Assembly (NCBI GenBank): GCA_934692455.1
Contig: CAKUTY010000088.1
Coordinates: 1 to 5,986 of the forward strand
Direction of reading: 5' to 3'
DNA: 5,986 bases
Source of the DNA: an uncultured Erysipelotrichaceae bacterium
Lineage (GTDB): Bacteria; Bacillota_I; Bacilli_A; Erysipelotrichales; Erysipelotrichaceae
In this document: one piece after another, positions 1-5,859 of the stretch
How positions within the stretch are numbered: position 1 is the stretch's first letter
Layout: each line of letters begins with the position of its first letter
Made by a program: the position numbers and the translations under genes
Notes under the pieces: generated by a model
Told to the model about the DNA's origin: nothing
Databases searched by the model: none
The model's input: only the letters and a program-made list of their open reading frames with translations

Positions 1-661
1 ACTCAGTTACCTTCTTCTGATATGAAAGCATATTGCTTCGTGCAGTTCTTTTGATATCCATTGCCATCTTATGGCTGTTCTTCACATACATTTCATTATC
101 CCAATTATGCTTATAATTATTAATCAATTCTGTTAAAGTCTCAAGATCTCCTTCGACATTTGCCTCATCTTTGATTTCAAGAAATGACAATATCTGCTTC
201 TGAGTCTCTGCGATCTCACCTAGTTGCTTCTCAATAGAGTACAATGCAACAGCCATCATCATTGTCGCAGGATTGATTGCTGCCACAGCTTGCGATGTGG
301 CCGTAAGTGGACCAGCTTCTGCCAACTGAACCATCTTAGAACTTCCTGCAGCCGTCTTCATAGCCCCCCAGGCATTTCCGTTCTTAGCCATCTTCAAAGT
401 ATCTCCTACAGCTTTATTAGCAATCGTGAAGAGACCATCTGTTGCAAGAGTGGTTGTCGTTGTCACTGCATTAAATGCCGGAACCAAAGAAGCGACACCT
501 GCTCCTAATGTAGATAACTCTGCAATCGGAACACTCATAGTTTTCTTGTTGACAAGTGATGATCGTGCATCTACTAAAAGGCCTTCTGTGATTTCTATCA
601 AATCATTTGAGTCTTCAACTGGAACAAGACCATCTTCGTTTATTTTAATAATATCTCCCAT
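1..661 (-). CDS. Hypothetical protein with hydrophobic Ala/Gly-rich segments, partial (3' end outside window)
   Basis: An uninterrupted reading frame of 220 codons starts at the ATG at 661 and leaves the window at base 1, so the C-terminus is missing. The start is set by GGAGG at 669-673, 7 nt upstream. I do not recognise the family. Visible parts: an acidic N-terminus (residues 1-30); a hydrophobic Ala/Gly/Val-rich stretch at about 43-68; an Ala/Met-rich hydrophobic stretch at about 123-141 containing INPATMMMAVAL; a likely helix or coiled coil at 142-165 (SIEKQLGEIAETQKQILSF); then a charged helical region with Lys, Asn and Trp187. There is no signal peptide. GC is about 41% by hand count of 1-660, above the neighbouring genes, and codons such as CCG, ACG, GTC and TTG are commoner, which suggests a separate origin. 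It is co-oriented with rlmD, 102 nt away. That the ORF is coding is well supported; its function is unknown. Confidence 0.8.
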   Translation of the reverse strand, partial: MGDIIKINEDGLVPVEDSNDLIEITEGLLVDARSSLVNKKTMSVPIAELSTLGAGVASLVPAFNAVTTTTTLATDGLFTIANKAVGDTLKMAKNGNAWGAMKTAAGSSKMVQLAEAGPLTATSQAVAAINPATMMMAVALYSIEKQLGEIAETQKQILSFLEIKDEANVEGDLETLTELINNYKHNWDNEMYVKNSHKMAMDIKRTARSNMLSYQKKVTE

Positions 662-668
662 ATTCTTA

Positions 669-673
669 CCTCC
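669..673 (-). promoter_or_regulatory. Ribosome binding site of the hypothetical gene
   Basis: A perfect GGAGG lies 7 nt before the ATG at 661. It fixes the start of a gene that has no recognisable homologue to align, and it is a cleaner Shine-Dalgarno site than those of gatC, gatA or rlmD in this window. Confidence 0.75.
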
Positions 674-677
674 ACGC

Positions 678-694
678 TGATATCATTCATATCA
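678..694. repeat. Inverted repeat just upstream of the hypothetical gene's ribosome site
   Basis: TGATAT and ATATCA form perfect 6-base arms around a 5-base spacer (CATTC on the plus strand). The repeat sits 4 nt upstream of the GGAGG at 669-673, where it could be an operator or a small RNA hairpin. It also lies inside the possible relict coding frame, where GAT/ATG repeats could create it by chance. The arms are A/T-rich and short, so the function is unproven. Confidence 0.35.
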
Positions 695-749
695 GCCATT
701 GTAGATTTCGCATCTATTTCAAGAAAGACCACTCCCGGTAGAGAGCAGC

Positions 750-755
750 ATTATA
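750..755 (-). promoter_or_regulatory. Candidate -10 box for the hypothetical gene
   Basis: A perfect TATAAT occurs on the minus strand 8 nt past the rlmD stop codon and about 90 nt before the downstream ATG. At 17-nt spacing the -35 position reads ATCAAA, only 3 of 6 matches to TTGACA, and no TGn extension is present. Transcription from here would give a leader of about 80 nt. I see no intrinsic terminator between rlmD and this gene, so readthrough from the operon is an alternative. Confidence 0.3.
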
Positions 756-763
756 GTGCTTAC

Positions 764-2128
764 TTACCTTTTTTTGATTTTGTAGTAATCTTCAGTATCT
801 ACACCAATCTCAACGATATCTTTATCTTTGACTTTTTTGTTGTTCAAGAGACAAACGGTCTCACAAGAAGTAGTAAATGGGAACATGTCAACAGGATAGA
901 TATCACTGAAATTATAGTATTCCTTAAATAGATTTAAGTCTCTTGCTTGAGTAGCAGGATTACATGAAATATAGATAATCTTCTCAATATTTGTTTTGAT
1001 AATTGAATCGATTAATTCCTTACTTAAGCCCTTTCTTGGAGGATCGACAATAAGAACATCCTTATCCTTTAAATACTTACTTAAATCACATCTTGCATCA
1101 TCTAAATAGAAAGTCGCATTAGTAATATTATTTAGTTTCGCATTATCCTTAGCATTTTCAACAGCAGCCTTAACAATCTCAACACCAGTTACTTCCTTAC
1201 AATACTTAGCCATAAACAATGAGATAGTACCAATACCAGAGAATAAGTCTAGTAGTCTTGTATCCTTATTCACATTAGCCAAATCTCTTGCGGTTACATA
1301 TAGCTTTTGCATCTGGTGATAATTAATTTGATAGAAAGACTTTAATGAAATCTTAAACTTTAAACCATCAAATTCATCCACGATATATTCTCTACCAAAC
1401 AAAATCTTTTCTTCATCGCCCAAGATAACATTATCATTACGAGTATTTAAATTTAAAATAACCGACTTTATTTGACTATATTTTGTAGTAAGTTCGTTTG
1501 TGACTTCATCAATCTTAGGAATATTAAAGTCCTTAACAATAAAGCCAACCATCACCTCATCAGTACCCCTAGCATGCTTAATCAAAATATGTCTGAAGTG
1601 TTGATCAATCTTCTTATTTAATAAGCTATTTTTAATATCATCAAAGATAGTATTAGATAATTCAGTTTGAACATAACACTTATCAAATTCAACAATATCA
1701 TTTGAGAATTTACGATAGAAGCCAAACTTATGATCCCTAACTGGAACCTGTACCTTATTACGATAGAAGAAAGGATCATCACTTCCTAAGACATCATGAA
1801 TCTTTACATCTAAATCGGCATTCTTATAAGTAGAAACTAATATTTGTTTCTTAAGCTCTAATTGATAATCATAAGAGATATAACGATAATCACAACCGCC
1901 ACACTTATGGCTAATTGGACAATCTGGTTTTATTCGAAAAGGACTTGCCACAATAAGCTTATCGATAATACCAAAGGCTAAAGTCTTCTTATTGGCAATA
2001 ATCTTAACATCAGCTACTTCACCTGGAATCATTTCCTTGACGAAAACGACCAATCCATCCTTCTTACAAACGCCTTGGCCATCTACTGTTATATCAACAC
2101 ATTCAAGTCTTATAATTTCATTCTTCAT
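764..2128 (-). CDS. rlmD: 23S rRNA (uracil-5-)-methyltransferase, RlmD/RlmCD type
   Basis: This is a TrmA/RlmC/RlmD-family enzyme of 454 residues that uses S-adenosylmethionine to make 5-methyluridine in 23S rRNA. Residues 1-58 form a TRAM RNA-binding domain. Cys70, Cys76 and Cys79 (CPISHKCGGC) plus Cys151 match the four ligands of the family's [4Fe-4S] cluster. The SAM-binding motif I is LLDLFSGIGTISL (292-304), VDPPRKGL (361-368) is motif IV, Cys389 in YISCNPATQARDL is the catalytic nucleophile, and Glu423 in the FPFTTSCETV segment is the likely general base. The His usually two residues before that Glu is Ser here. In Bacillus-type bacteria one such protein (RlmCD, formerly YefA) modifies both U747 and U1939, so the E. 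coli-style single-site name may understate its range. Its ATG follows a terminator-like hairpin, and the only Shine-Dalgarno-like GAGG (2139-2142, 10 nt away) is buried in that stem. The family is certain; the exact target is not. Confidence 0.93.
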   Translation of the reverse strand: MKNEIIRLECVDITVDGQGVCKKDGLVVFVKEMIPGEVADVKIIANKKTLAFGIIDKLIVASPFRIKPDCPISHKCGGCDYRYISYDYQLELKKQILVSTYKNADLDVKIHDVLGSDDPFFYRNKVQVPVRDHKFGFYRKFSNDIVEFDKCYVQTELSNTIFDDIKNSLLNKKIDQHFRHILIKHARGTDEVMVGFIVKDFNIPKIDEVTNELTTKYSQIKSVILNLNTRNDNVILGDEEKILFGREYIVDEFDGLKFKISLKSFYQINYHQMQKLYVTARDLANVNKDTRLLDLFSGIGTISLFMAKYCKEVTGVEIVKAAVENAKDNAKLNNITNATFYLDDARCDLSKYLKDKDVLIVDPPRKGLSKELIDSIIKTNIEKIIYISCNPATQARDLNLFKEYYNFSDIYPVDMFPFTTSCETVCLLNNKKVKDKDIVEIGVDTEDYYKIKKR

Positions 2129-2131
2129 GAG

Positions 2132-2157
2132 AAAAAAGCCTCATATAACTATGAGGC
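2132..2157 (-). terminator. Intrinsic terminator between the membrane-protein gene and rlmD
   Basis: On the minus strand a perfect 8-bp stem (GCCTCATA with TATGAGGC, arms 2150-2157 and 2138-2145) closes a 4-nt loop and is followed directly by six T residues (2132-2137). The stop codon of the upstream gene (2149-2151) lies in the stem and loop. The 3' arm contains GAGG, the only candidate ribosome site for rlmD, whose ATG begins 3 nt after the U-tract. On the plus strand no T-run follows the stem, so it acts in one direction only. It probably ends or attenuates the ligA-gatCAB transcript. Confidence 0.8.
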
Positions 2158-2760
2158 ATCATCATCCTTTTCTGTAGGCTCTTCAATATCATTCTCACCT
2201 CTTAAATCAGAAGCAAGTTCTTCATCAACAGCACTAGATACACATTGAACTGAATAAGTATCCATCTTAGAATTCTTAGTCAAAATGTAATAGATATTAT
2301 CATCATCAATCTTGTTGTAGACATTAACAGCTAAATCATACATCTTCTCAGAACTTGAAGCTGTAAAATATGTAGCCATCGGTAATTCCTTATTAACAAT
2401 ATTGTAAATATCAACACATAAGTCTTCGATTTGCTTATCAGTTAAAGTATCAACTGTATCTACATTCACACGATATTGAGCAGAAGTAAGCTCGATATCA
2501 CACTTTTCAACACCACTTAAGGCCTCGATGCTATTTTTAATGTTGCTTGTATTAGAACTTGTGATAGCTGGATTTAAATCGCCCTTAAAACGATTACCAT
2601 CAACTGGCTTACCACTTTCTAAGGCAGCAGAAATTAAAATACCACCAAAAATTAAACAAGGAATCAAAATAATAATTAATGAAATAATTAATACCAAAGC
2701 ACCCTTAGATAATTTCTTTTTACCCTTAACTTGTTTTTCTTTCTTATTAACCTTTTCCAT
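2149..2760 (-). CDS. Unknown single-pass membrane protein with extracytoplasmic domain
   Basis: This protein of 203 residues is not a family I recognise. A Lys-rich N-terminus (residues 1-19) precedes one strong hydrophobic helix at about 21-47 (ALVLIISLIIILIPCLIFGG). The remaining 155 or so residues are mixed helix and strand and end in a very acidic tail (ENDIEEPTEKDDDAS). By the positive-inside rule the N-terminus is cytoplasmic and the main domain lies outside. Cys35 lies in LIPC, which is not a proper lipobox, so I do not call it a lipoprotein. Other cysteines are 87, 115 and 173. The gene starts 10 nt after gatB, with no Shine-Dalgarno site at normal spacing (see the hairpin at 2761-2791), and stops inside a terminator. 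It occupies the position where Bacillus and Staphylococcus commonly carry dagK, but shows no lipid-kinase motif. Confidence 0.85.
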   Translation of the reverse strand: MEKVNKKEKQVKGKKKLSKGALVLIISLIIILIPCLIFGGILISAALESGKPVDGNRFKGDLNPAITSSNTSNIKNSIEALSGVEKCDIELTSAQYRVNVDTVDTLTDKQIEDLCVDIYNIVNKELPMATYFTASSSEKMYDLAVNVYNKIDDDNIYYILTKNSKMDTYSVQCVSSAVDEELASDLRGENDIEEPTEKDDDAS

Positions 2761-2791
2761 AAGCTATATTTTATCTTTTAGATAACTCCTT
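2761..2791 (-). promoter_or_regulatory. Distant Shine-Dalgarno with intervening hairpin before the membrane-protein ATG
   Basis: AAGGAG (2786-2791) lies 25 nt before the ATG at 2760, too far for normal initiation. The 15 bases right after it form a perfect short hairpin (TTATCT, loop AAA, AGATAA; 2771-2785), and 10 nt then remain to the ATG. Folding would bring the site to usable spacing. The stem is weak (one G-C pair) and includes the gatB stop codon, so coupling to gatB translation is an equally good explanation. Confidence 0.35.
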
Positions 2792-4198
2792 AGTCAACAA
2801 ATCACTCGCAAGCTTTGGATTAGCCTGACCCTTAGACTTCTTCATAACCTGGCCAACCATAAAACCTAACGCTCTATCTTTACCATTCTTAAAGTCAACA
2901 ATTGATTGAGGATTCTCATCCAATACTTCAGTAACAATCTTCAAGATTTCGTCTTCATTAGAAACTTGCTTCATACCCTTTTCCTCAATAATCTCTTTAG
3001 GAGACTTAGAAGTATTAAACATTTCCTCAAGTACTATCTTACCCTGCTTAGAAGAAATCTCACCCTTATCTAAGATATTAGACAACATCGCAAGATTATC
3101 ATAAGAAACAGGAGAGGCAGTAATATCCAAACTATTCTTAGCCAATAAACCAGCTAATTCACTAGTCAATAAGTTACATAAACTCTTAGGATTTGTTGCA
3201 GTACTCATAGCCATATCGAAGTAATTAGCTAATTCCTTATTAGCTAAAATGATAGAAGCATCATATTCGTTTAACTTATATTCACCCAAATATCTCTTCA
3301 ACTTAGTATCTGGAAGCTCAGGCATATTAGCTAAAACTTCATCAATCATAGATTGAGGAATACGAACAGGTGGAATATTTGGCTCAGGGAAGTACTTATA
3401 GTCAACACTACCCTCTTTCTTACGCATACTAACAGTAGACATCGTCTTCTCATCAAAACGTCTAGTTTCTTGAACAACAGCCTCGCCACTCTCTAATACT
3501 TCAGCCTGTCTTTTAACTTCATAATCGATAGCTTCCTTAACATTGGCAATACTATTCAAGTTCTTAATCTCTACCTTAGTACCAAAAACCTTAGAACCCT
3601 TAGGCATAATAGATACATTGACATCACAACGCATCTCGCCCTCTTCCATCTTCGCATCAGAAATACCAAGATACTCAAAAGTTTGTCTTAATTTTTCAAC
3701 ATACAATTGAGCCTCAATACCACTTGTAATATCTGGCTCAGAAACAATCTCACACAAAGGAACACCACTTCTGTTATAGTCAATCAAAGTAAAATCGTTT
3801 AAATGGAACTGTTTCGCAGTATCCTCTTCCATATGACAACGATTAATTCTAATACGCTTATATTCATTGTTTAAATAAATATCGATATAACCATTAGAAC
3901 CAATTGGATGAAACTGTTGGGTAATTTGAAAACCCTTAGGCAAGTCACTATAGTAATAATTCTTACGATCAAACTTAACTAAAGTATCAATATCCATATG
4001 TAAGGCACTACATAAAGCGATAGCCTTCTTTACTGCACCCTTATTTAAACAAGGCAAAGTACCTGGCATACCCAAGTCTACTTCATTAGTACAAGTATTA
4101 GCCTCTTGTTTAAACTTATAAGGAGCACCAGAGAACATCTTAGTAAGAGTATTTAACTCAAGGTGAATTTCAATACCAACGACTACATCATATTCCAT
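2771..4198 (-). CDS. gatB: Asp-tRNA(Asn)/Glu-tRNA(Gln) amidotransferase subunit B
   Basis: GatB is the kinase-like, tRNA-binding subunit of GatCAB. It phosphorylates the side chain of Glu or Asp misacylated on tRNA, and the ammonia from GatA then replaces the phosphate. The 475 residues match the usual family length. Visible motifs: VGIEIHLEL (7-15, N-terminal metal/ATP region), DRKNYYYSDLPKGFQITQ (77-94, family signature), HMEEDTAK (122-129), YNRSGVPLCEIVSEPDI (141-157), MEEGEMRCDVNVSI (184-197) and KVEIKNLNS (208-216). The tRNA-contacting tail domain (about 405-475) ends in GFMVGQVMKKSKGQANPKLA. I start it at 4198, where the protein begins MEYDVVVGIE, because a strong Shine-Dalgarno lies 9 nt upstream. 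The frame stays open further, to 4324, but that part overlaps gatA and does not look like GatB. It begins 1 nt after the gatA stop. Confidence 0.97.
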   Translation of the reverse strand: MEYDVVVGIEIHLELNTLTKMFSGAPYKFKQEANTCTNEVDLGMPGTLPCLNKGAVKKAIALCSALHMDIDTLVKFDRKNYYYSDLPKGFQITQQFHPIGSNGYIDIYLNNEYKRIRINRCHMEEDTAKQFHLNDFTLIDYNRSGVPLCEIVSEPDITSGIEAQLYVEKLRQTFEYLGISDAKMEEGEMRCDVNVSIMPKGSKVFGTKVEIKNLNSIANVKEAIDYEVKRQAEVLESGEAVVQETRRFDEKTMSTVSMRKKEGSVDYKYFPEPNIPPVRIPQSMIDEVLANMPELPDTKLKRYLGEYKLNEYDASIILANKELANYFDMAMSTATNPKSLCNLLTSELAGLLAKNSLDITASPVSYDNLAMLSNILDKGEISSKQGKIVLEEMFNTSKSPKEIIEEKGMKQVSNEDEILKIVTEVLDENPQSIVDFKNGKDRALGFMVGQVMKKSKGQANPKLASDLLTKELSKR

Positions 4199-4199
4199 A

Positions 4200-5558
4200 T
4201 TAAAAATCCTCCTTTGTAATACCCATAAGACCAGTTCTATTTTCGATTGCCTTAGATAAATCAAACATTGTCTGTTCATCAAAAGGATTAGCAGTAACAT
4301 TAACACCAACTGGTAAACCACCAACTAAACCCATAGGTAAAGTCAAAGAAGGTAAACCACCAAAGTTACCAATAACCATATGATTATCAGCTATCAAATA
4401 TTCTAAAGACAATTCGTCAGTGCTTGTACCATCAATTAGTGGTGCAACACTAGGTGCAGCTGGTGCAATCAAGACATCAGCCTCTTTTAATTCCCTCATA
4501 ACTTCATCAACGATTAATCTTCTAATCTTATGAGCCTTCTTCAAGATTCTTTCTTGATTCTCTTCGAATAGTGCATAAGAACCAAAGATAAATCTCTTCT
4601 TAATCCAAGGACCAAAACCTTCGCTACGAGAATTAATCATAATCTCTTCCATAGTCTTGCCATCAGCTCTTCTGCCAAAATTAATACCATCTAGATTAGA
4701 ATGATTAGCAGTAGCCTCAGCATTGGCAATAATATAGTAAGTAGGAAGAATAGCCTTCATTAGCTTTTCATCAAAAGTAACTTCCTTAACGATAGCACCA
4801 TCAGCCTTTAAGCCTTCAACCACCTTATTGAATAAGTCTTTGATTTCATTATTAGAAATGGCATCAATGACATTCTTAAATACTAAAACTTTCTTGCCCT
4901 TAACATCAGCATTCAAGTTCTTATAATAAGGTAAAACTTCCTTATAACTAGAAGTCATATCCCTGTCATCTCTACCCGCCAATACTTCAAGCATCTTACA
5001 TGCATCATCGATACAAGTTGTAAAATAACCTACATGATCCAAAGAAGATGCATAAGGGATAATACCATATCTAGAAATACGACCATAAGTTGGCTTAACA
5101 CCAACAACACCACAATATGAAGCTGGTTTTCTAATAGAGTCACCTGTATCACTACCAATAGCACAACTTAAAGCACCAGAAGCAACAAGAACCGCACTAC
5201 CACCAGAAGAACCACCAGAAATTCTATTTAAATCATATGGGTTTCTAACAGGACCTGTAACAGCTGTTAAGTTAGTACCACCCATTGCAAGTTCATCCAT
5301 AGAAGCCTTACAAACAGGCACAAAACCATTTGCCTCTAACTTGTCCATAATAGTCGCATTATAAACAGGAACATAATTTTCTAAAATCTTACATGAAGCC
5401 GTAGTTAAAACACCCTTAGTACATACGTTATCCTTAATACCAATCGCAATACCATCTTTATTAGGTTTGATTGGCGTAACTACGCAGTTTAGCTTTTCAT
5501 TAACAGCTAAAACCTTTTCATAAGCTTCTTTTGTACTACATACATTTTCAAATCTCAT
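4200..5558 (-). CDS. gatA: Asp-tRNA(Asn)/Glu-tRNA(Gln) amidotransferase subunit A (short form)
   Basis: GatA is the amidase-signature subunit that hydrolyses glutamine and supplies ammonia to GatB. The catalytic Ser-cisSer-Lys triad is visible: Lys42 (GIKDN), Ser117 in GGSSGGSA (115-122) and the nucleophile Ser141 in GSDTGDSIR (135-143). The spacings of 75 and 24 residues equal those of K79-S154-S178 in Staphylococcus aureus GatA. Two things are odd. The residue just before the nucleophile is Asp140 where most GatA proteins have Gly. The protein is also 452 residues against the usual 480-490, with the shortage before Lys42, so most of the N-terminal helical region is absent. The start is constrained: its ATG overlaps the gatC stop by one base (TAATG), with AGGG about 10 nt upstream. 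The function is nevertheless clear from context and motifs. Related Erysipelotrichia or Mollicutes may share the short form; I cannot check this. Confidence 0.96.
   Translation of the reverse strand: MRFENVCSTKEAYEKVLAVNEKLNCVVTPIKPNKDGIAIGIKDNVCTKGVLTTASCKILENYVPVYNATIMDKLEANGFVPVCKASMDELAMGGTNLTAVTGPVRNPYDLNRISGGSSGGSAVLVASGALSCAIGSDTGDSIRKPASYCGVVGVKPTYGRISRYGIIPYASSLDHVGYFTTCIDDACKMLEVLAGRDDRDMTSSYKEVLPYYKNLNADVKGKKVLVFKNVIDAISNNEIKDLFNKVVEGLKADGAIVKEVTFDEKLMKAILPTYYIIANAEATANHSNLDGINFGRRADGKTMEEIMINSRSEGFGPWIKKRFIFGSYALFEENQERILKKAHKIRRLIVDEVMRELKEADVLIAPAAPSVAPLIDGTSTDELSLEYLIADNHMVIGNFGGLPSLTLPMGLVGGLPVGVNVTANPFDEQTMFDLSKAIENRTGLMGITKEDF
4208..4215 (-). promoter_or_regulatory. Ribosome binding site deciding the gatB start
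   Basis: AAAGGAGG, a near-complete anti-16S match inside the last gatA codons, stands 9 nt before the ATG at 4198. It settles the gatB start against upstream in-frame codons that would extend the protein by 42 residues into gatA. Confidence 0.85.
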
Positions 5559-5848
5559 TATTTAAGTACCCTAGGAACTATAACATGCCCTGAAATTTGT
5601 TTTGGCGCATTAGCCAAAGCATCCTTTTGGCTTAGGACATTAGTTACCTCATCCTCTCTAAAATAAGCAGTTTCATCATCAAAAGGATAAATCATCTCTT
5701 CAACATCGCTTGTATCAATCTCATCAAAAAAACTTAGCATTTTCTCCAACATGCCAAAATCATTAGCGATATCTTCAGCTTCTTTATCACTTACATCAAA
5801 CATCAATTTGTTAGCTAAAATTTTAATCTCTTCTTTTTCCATACCCAT
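5558..5848 (-). CDS. gatC: Asp-tRNA(Asn)/Glu-tRNA(Gln) amidotransferase subunit C
   Basis: GatC is the small subunit that wraps around and stabilises GatA against GatB. At 96 residues the length is normal. An N-terminal helical region (about 3-45) is followed by an acidic linker, and the C-terminus carries the family hallmarks: REDEV (64-68), DALANAP (76-82) and the final VPRVL (91-95). The start is ambiguous. ATG at 5848 gives MGMEKEE and ATG at 5842 gives MEKEE. TTG at 5851, directly after the ligA stop, is also possible. None has a convincing Shine-Dalgarno site, so translation probably depends on ribosomes finishing ligA 3 nt upstream. The stop codon overlaps the gatA ATG by one base. Confidence 0.95.
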   Translation of the reverse strand: MGMEKEEIKILANKLMFDVSDKEAEDIANDFGMLEKMLSFFDEIDTSDVEEMIYPFDDETAYFREDEVTNVLSQKDALANAPKQISGHVIVPRVLK

Positions 5849-5850
5849 CA

Positions 5851-5859
5851 ATTATAGCA
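5851..5859 (-). promoter_or_regulatory. Possible extended -10 element at the ligA-gatC junction
   Basis: TGCTATAAT is a perfect extended -10 sequence spanning the last two ligA codons and one base beyond. The -35 position at 17 nt reads CGAAGA, a poor match. Transcription would begin near 5844, beyond the ATG at 5848, leaving the ATG at 5842 almost leaderless. It may be chance, since the Met-Leu-stop codons alone produce most of it. Confidence 0.2.

Larger units (their letters stand above)
640..750 (-). pseudogene. Possible relict 3' end of a lost upstream gene
   Basis: Between the rlmD stop and the next ATG, one minus-strand frame stays open from 750 to a TAA at 640-642 (36 sense codons). 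It reads as ordinary protein-like sequence (LPGVVFLEIDAKSTMADMND, then ISVEVRIWEILLK). It overlaps the start of the next gene by 22 nt, as translationally coupled genes do, and the GGAGG site of that gene lies inside it. It has no plausible start or ribosome site of its own; the frame is closed upstream by TAA at 751-753, close to the rlmD end. The simplest reading is that a gene once preceded the hypothetical gene and all but its tail was lost by recombination near 745-760. A 36-codon open frame can occur by chance, so this is tentative. Confidence 0.3.

Noticed and set aside
224..680. Two plus-strand open frames (224-508 and 426-680)
   Set aside because: They lie antisense to the well-formed hypothetical gene at 1-661; their peptides are Cys/His/Ser-rich or low-complexity with no ribosome site, as antisense shadows usually are.
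725..750. Intrinsic terminator after rlmD
   Set aside because: The ACC/GGT pairing around GGGAG gives only about 3 bp, and no proper T-run follows, so I cannot support a terminator there.
1992..2177. Plus-strand open frame across the rlmD start and terminator
   Set aside because: It is antisense to the rlmD TRAM domain and the terminator, and has no recognisable features of its own.
2644..2700. Lipoprotein signal in the membrane protein (LIPC at Cys35)
   Set aside because: Pro before the Cys does not fit a lipobox, and the hydrophobic run continues well past the Cys, as in a plain membrane anchor.
2528..2785. Plus-strand hydrophobic open frame
   Set aside because: It is complementary to the membrane-protein gene; antisense of a Leu/Ile-rich segment can look hydrophobic by chance.
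4199..4324. 42-residue N-terminal extension of GatB
   Set aside because: It overlaps the gatA 3' end in another frame, does not resemble GatB, and the strong AAAGGAGG at 4208-4215 places the start at 4198.
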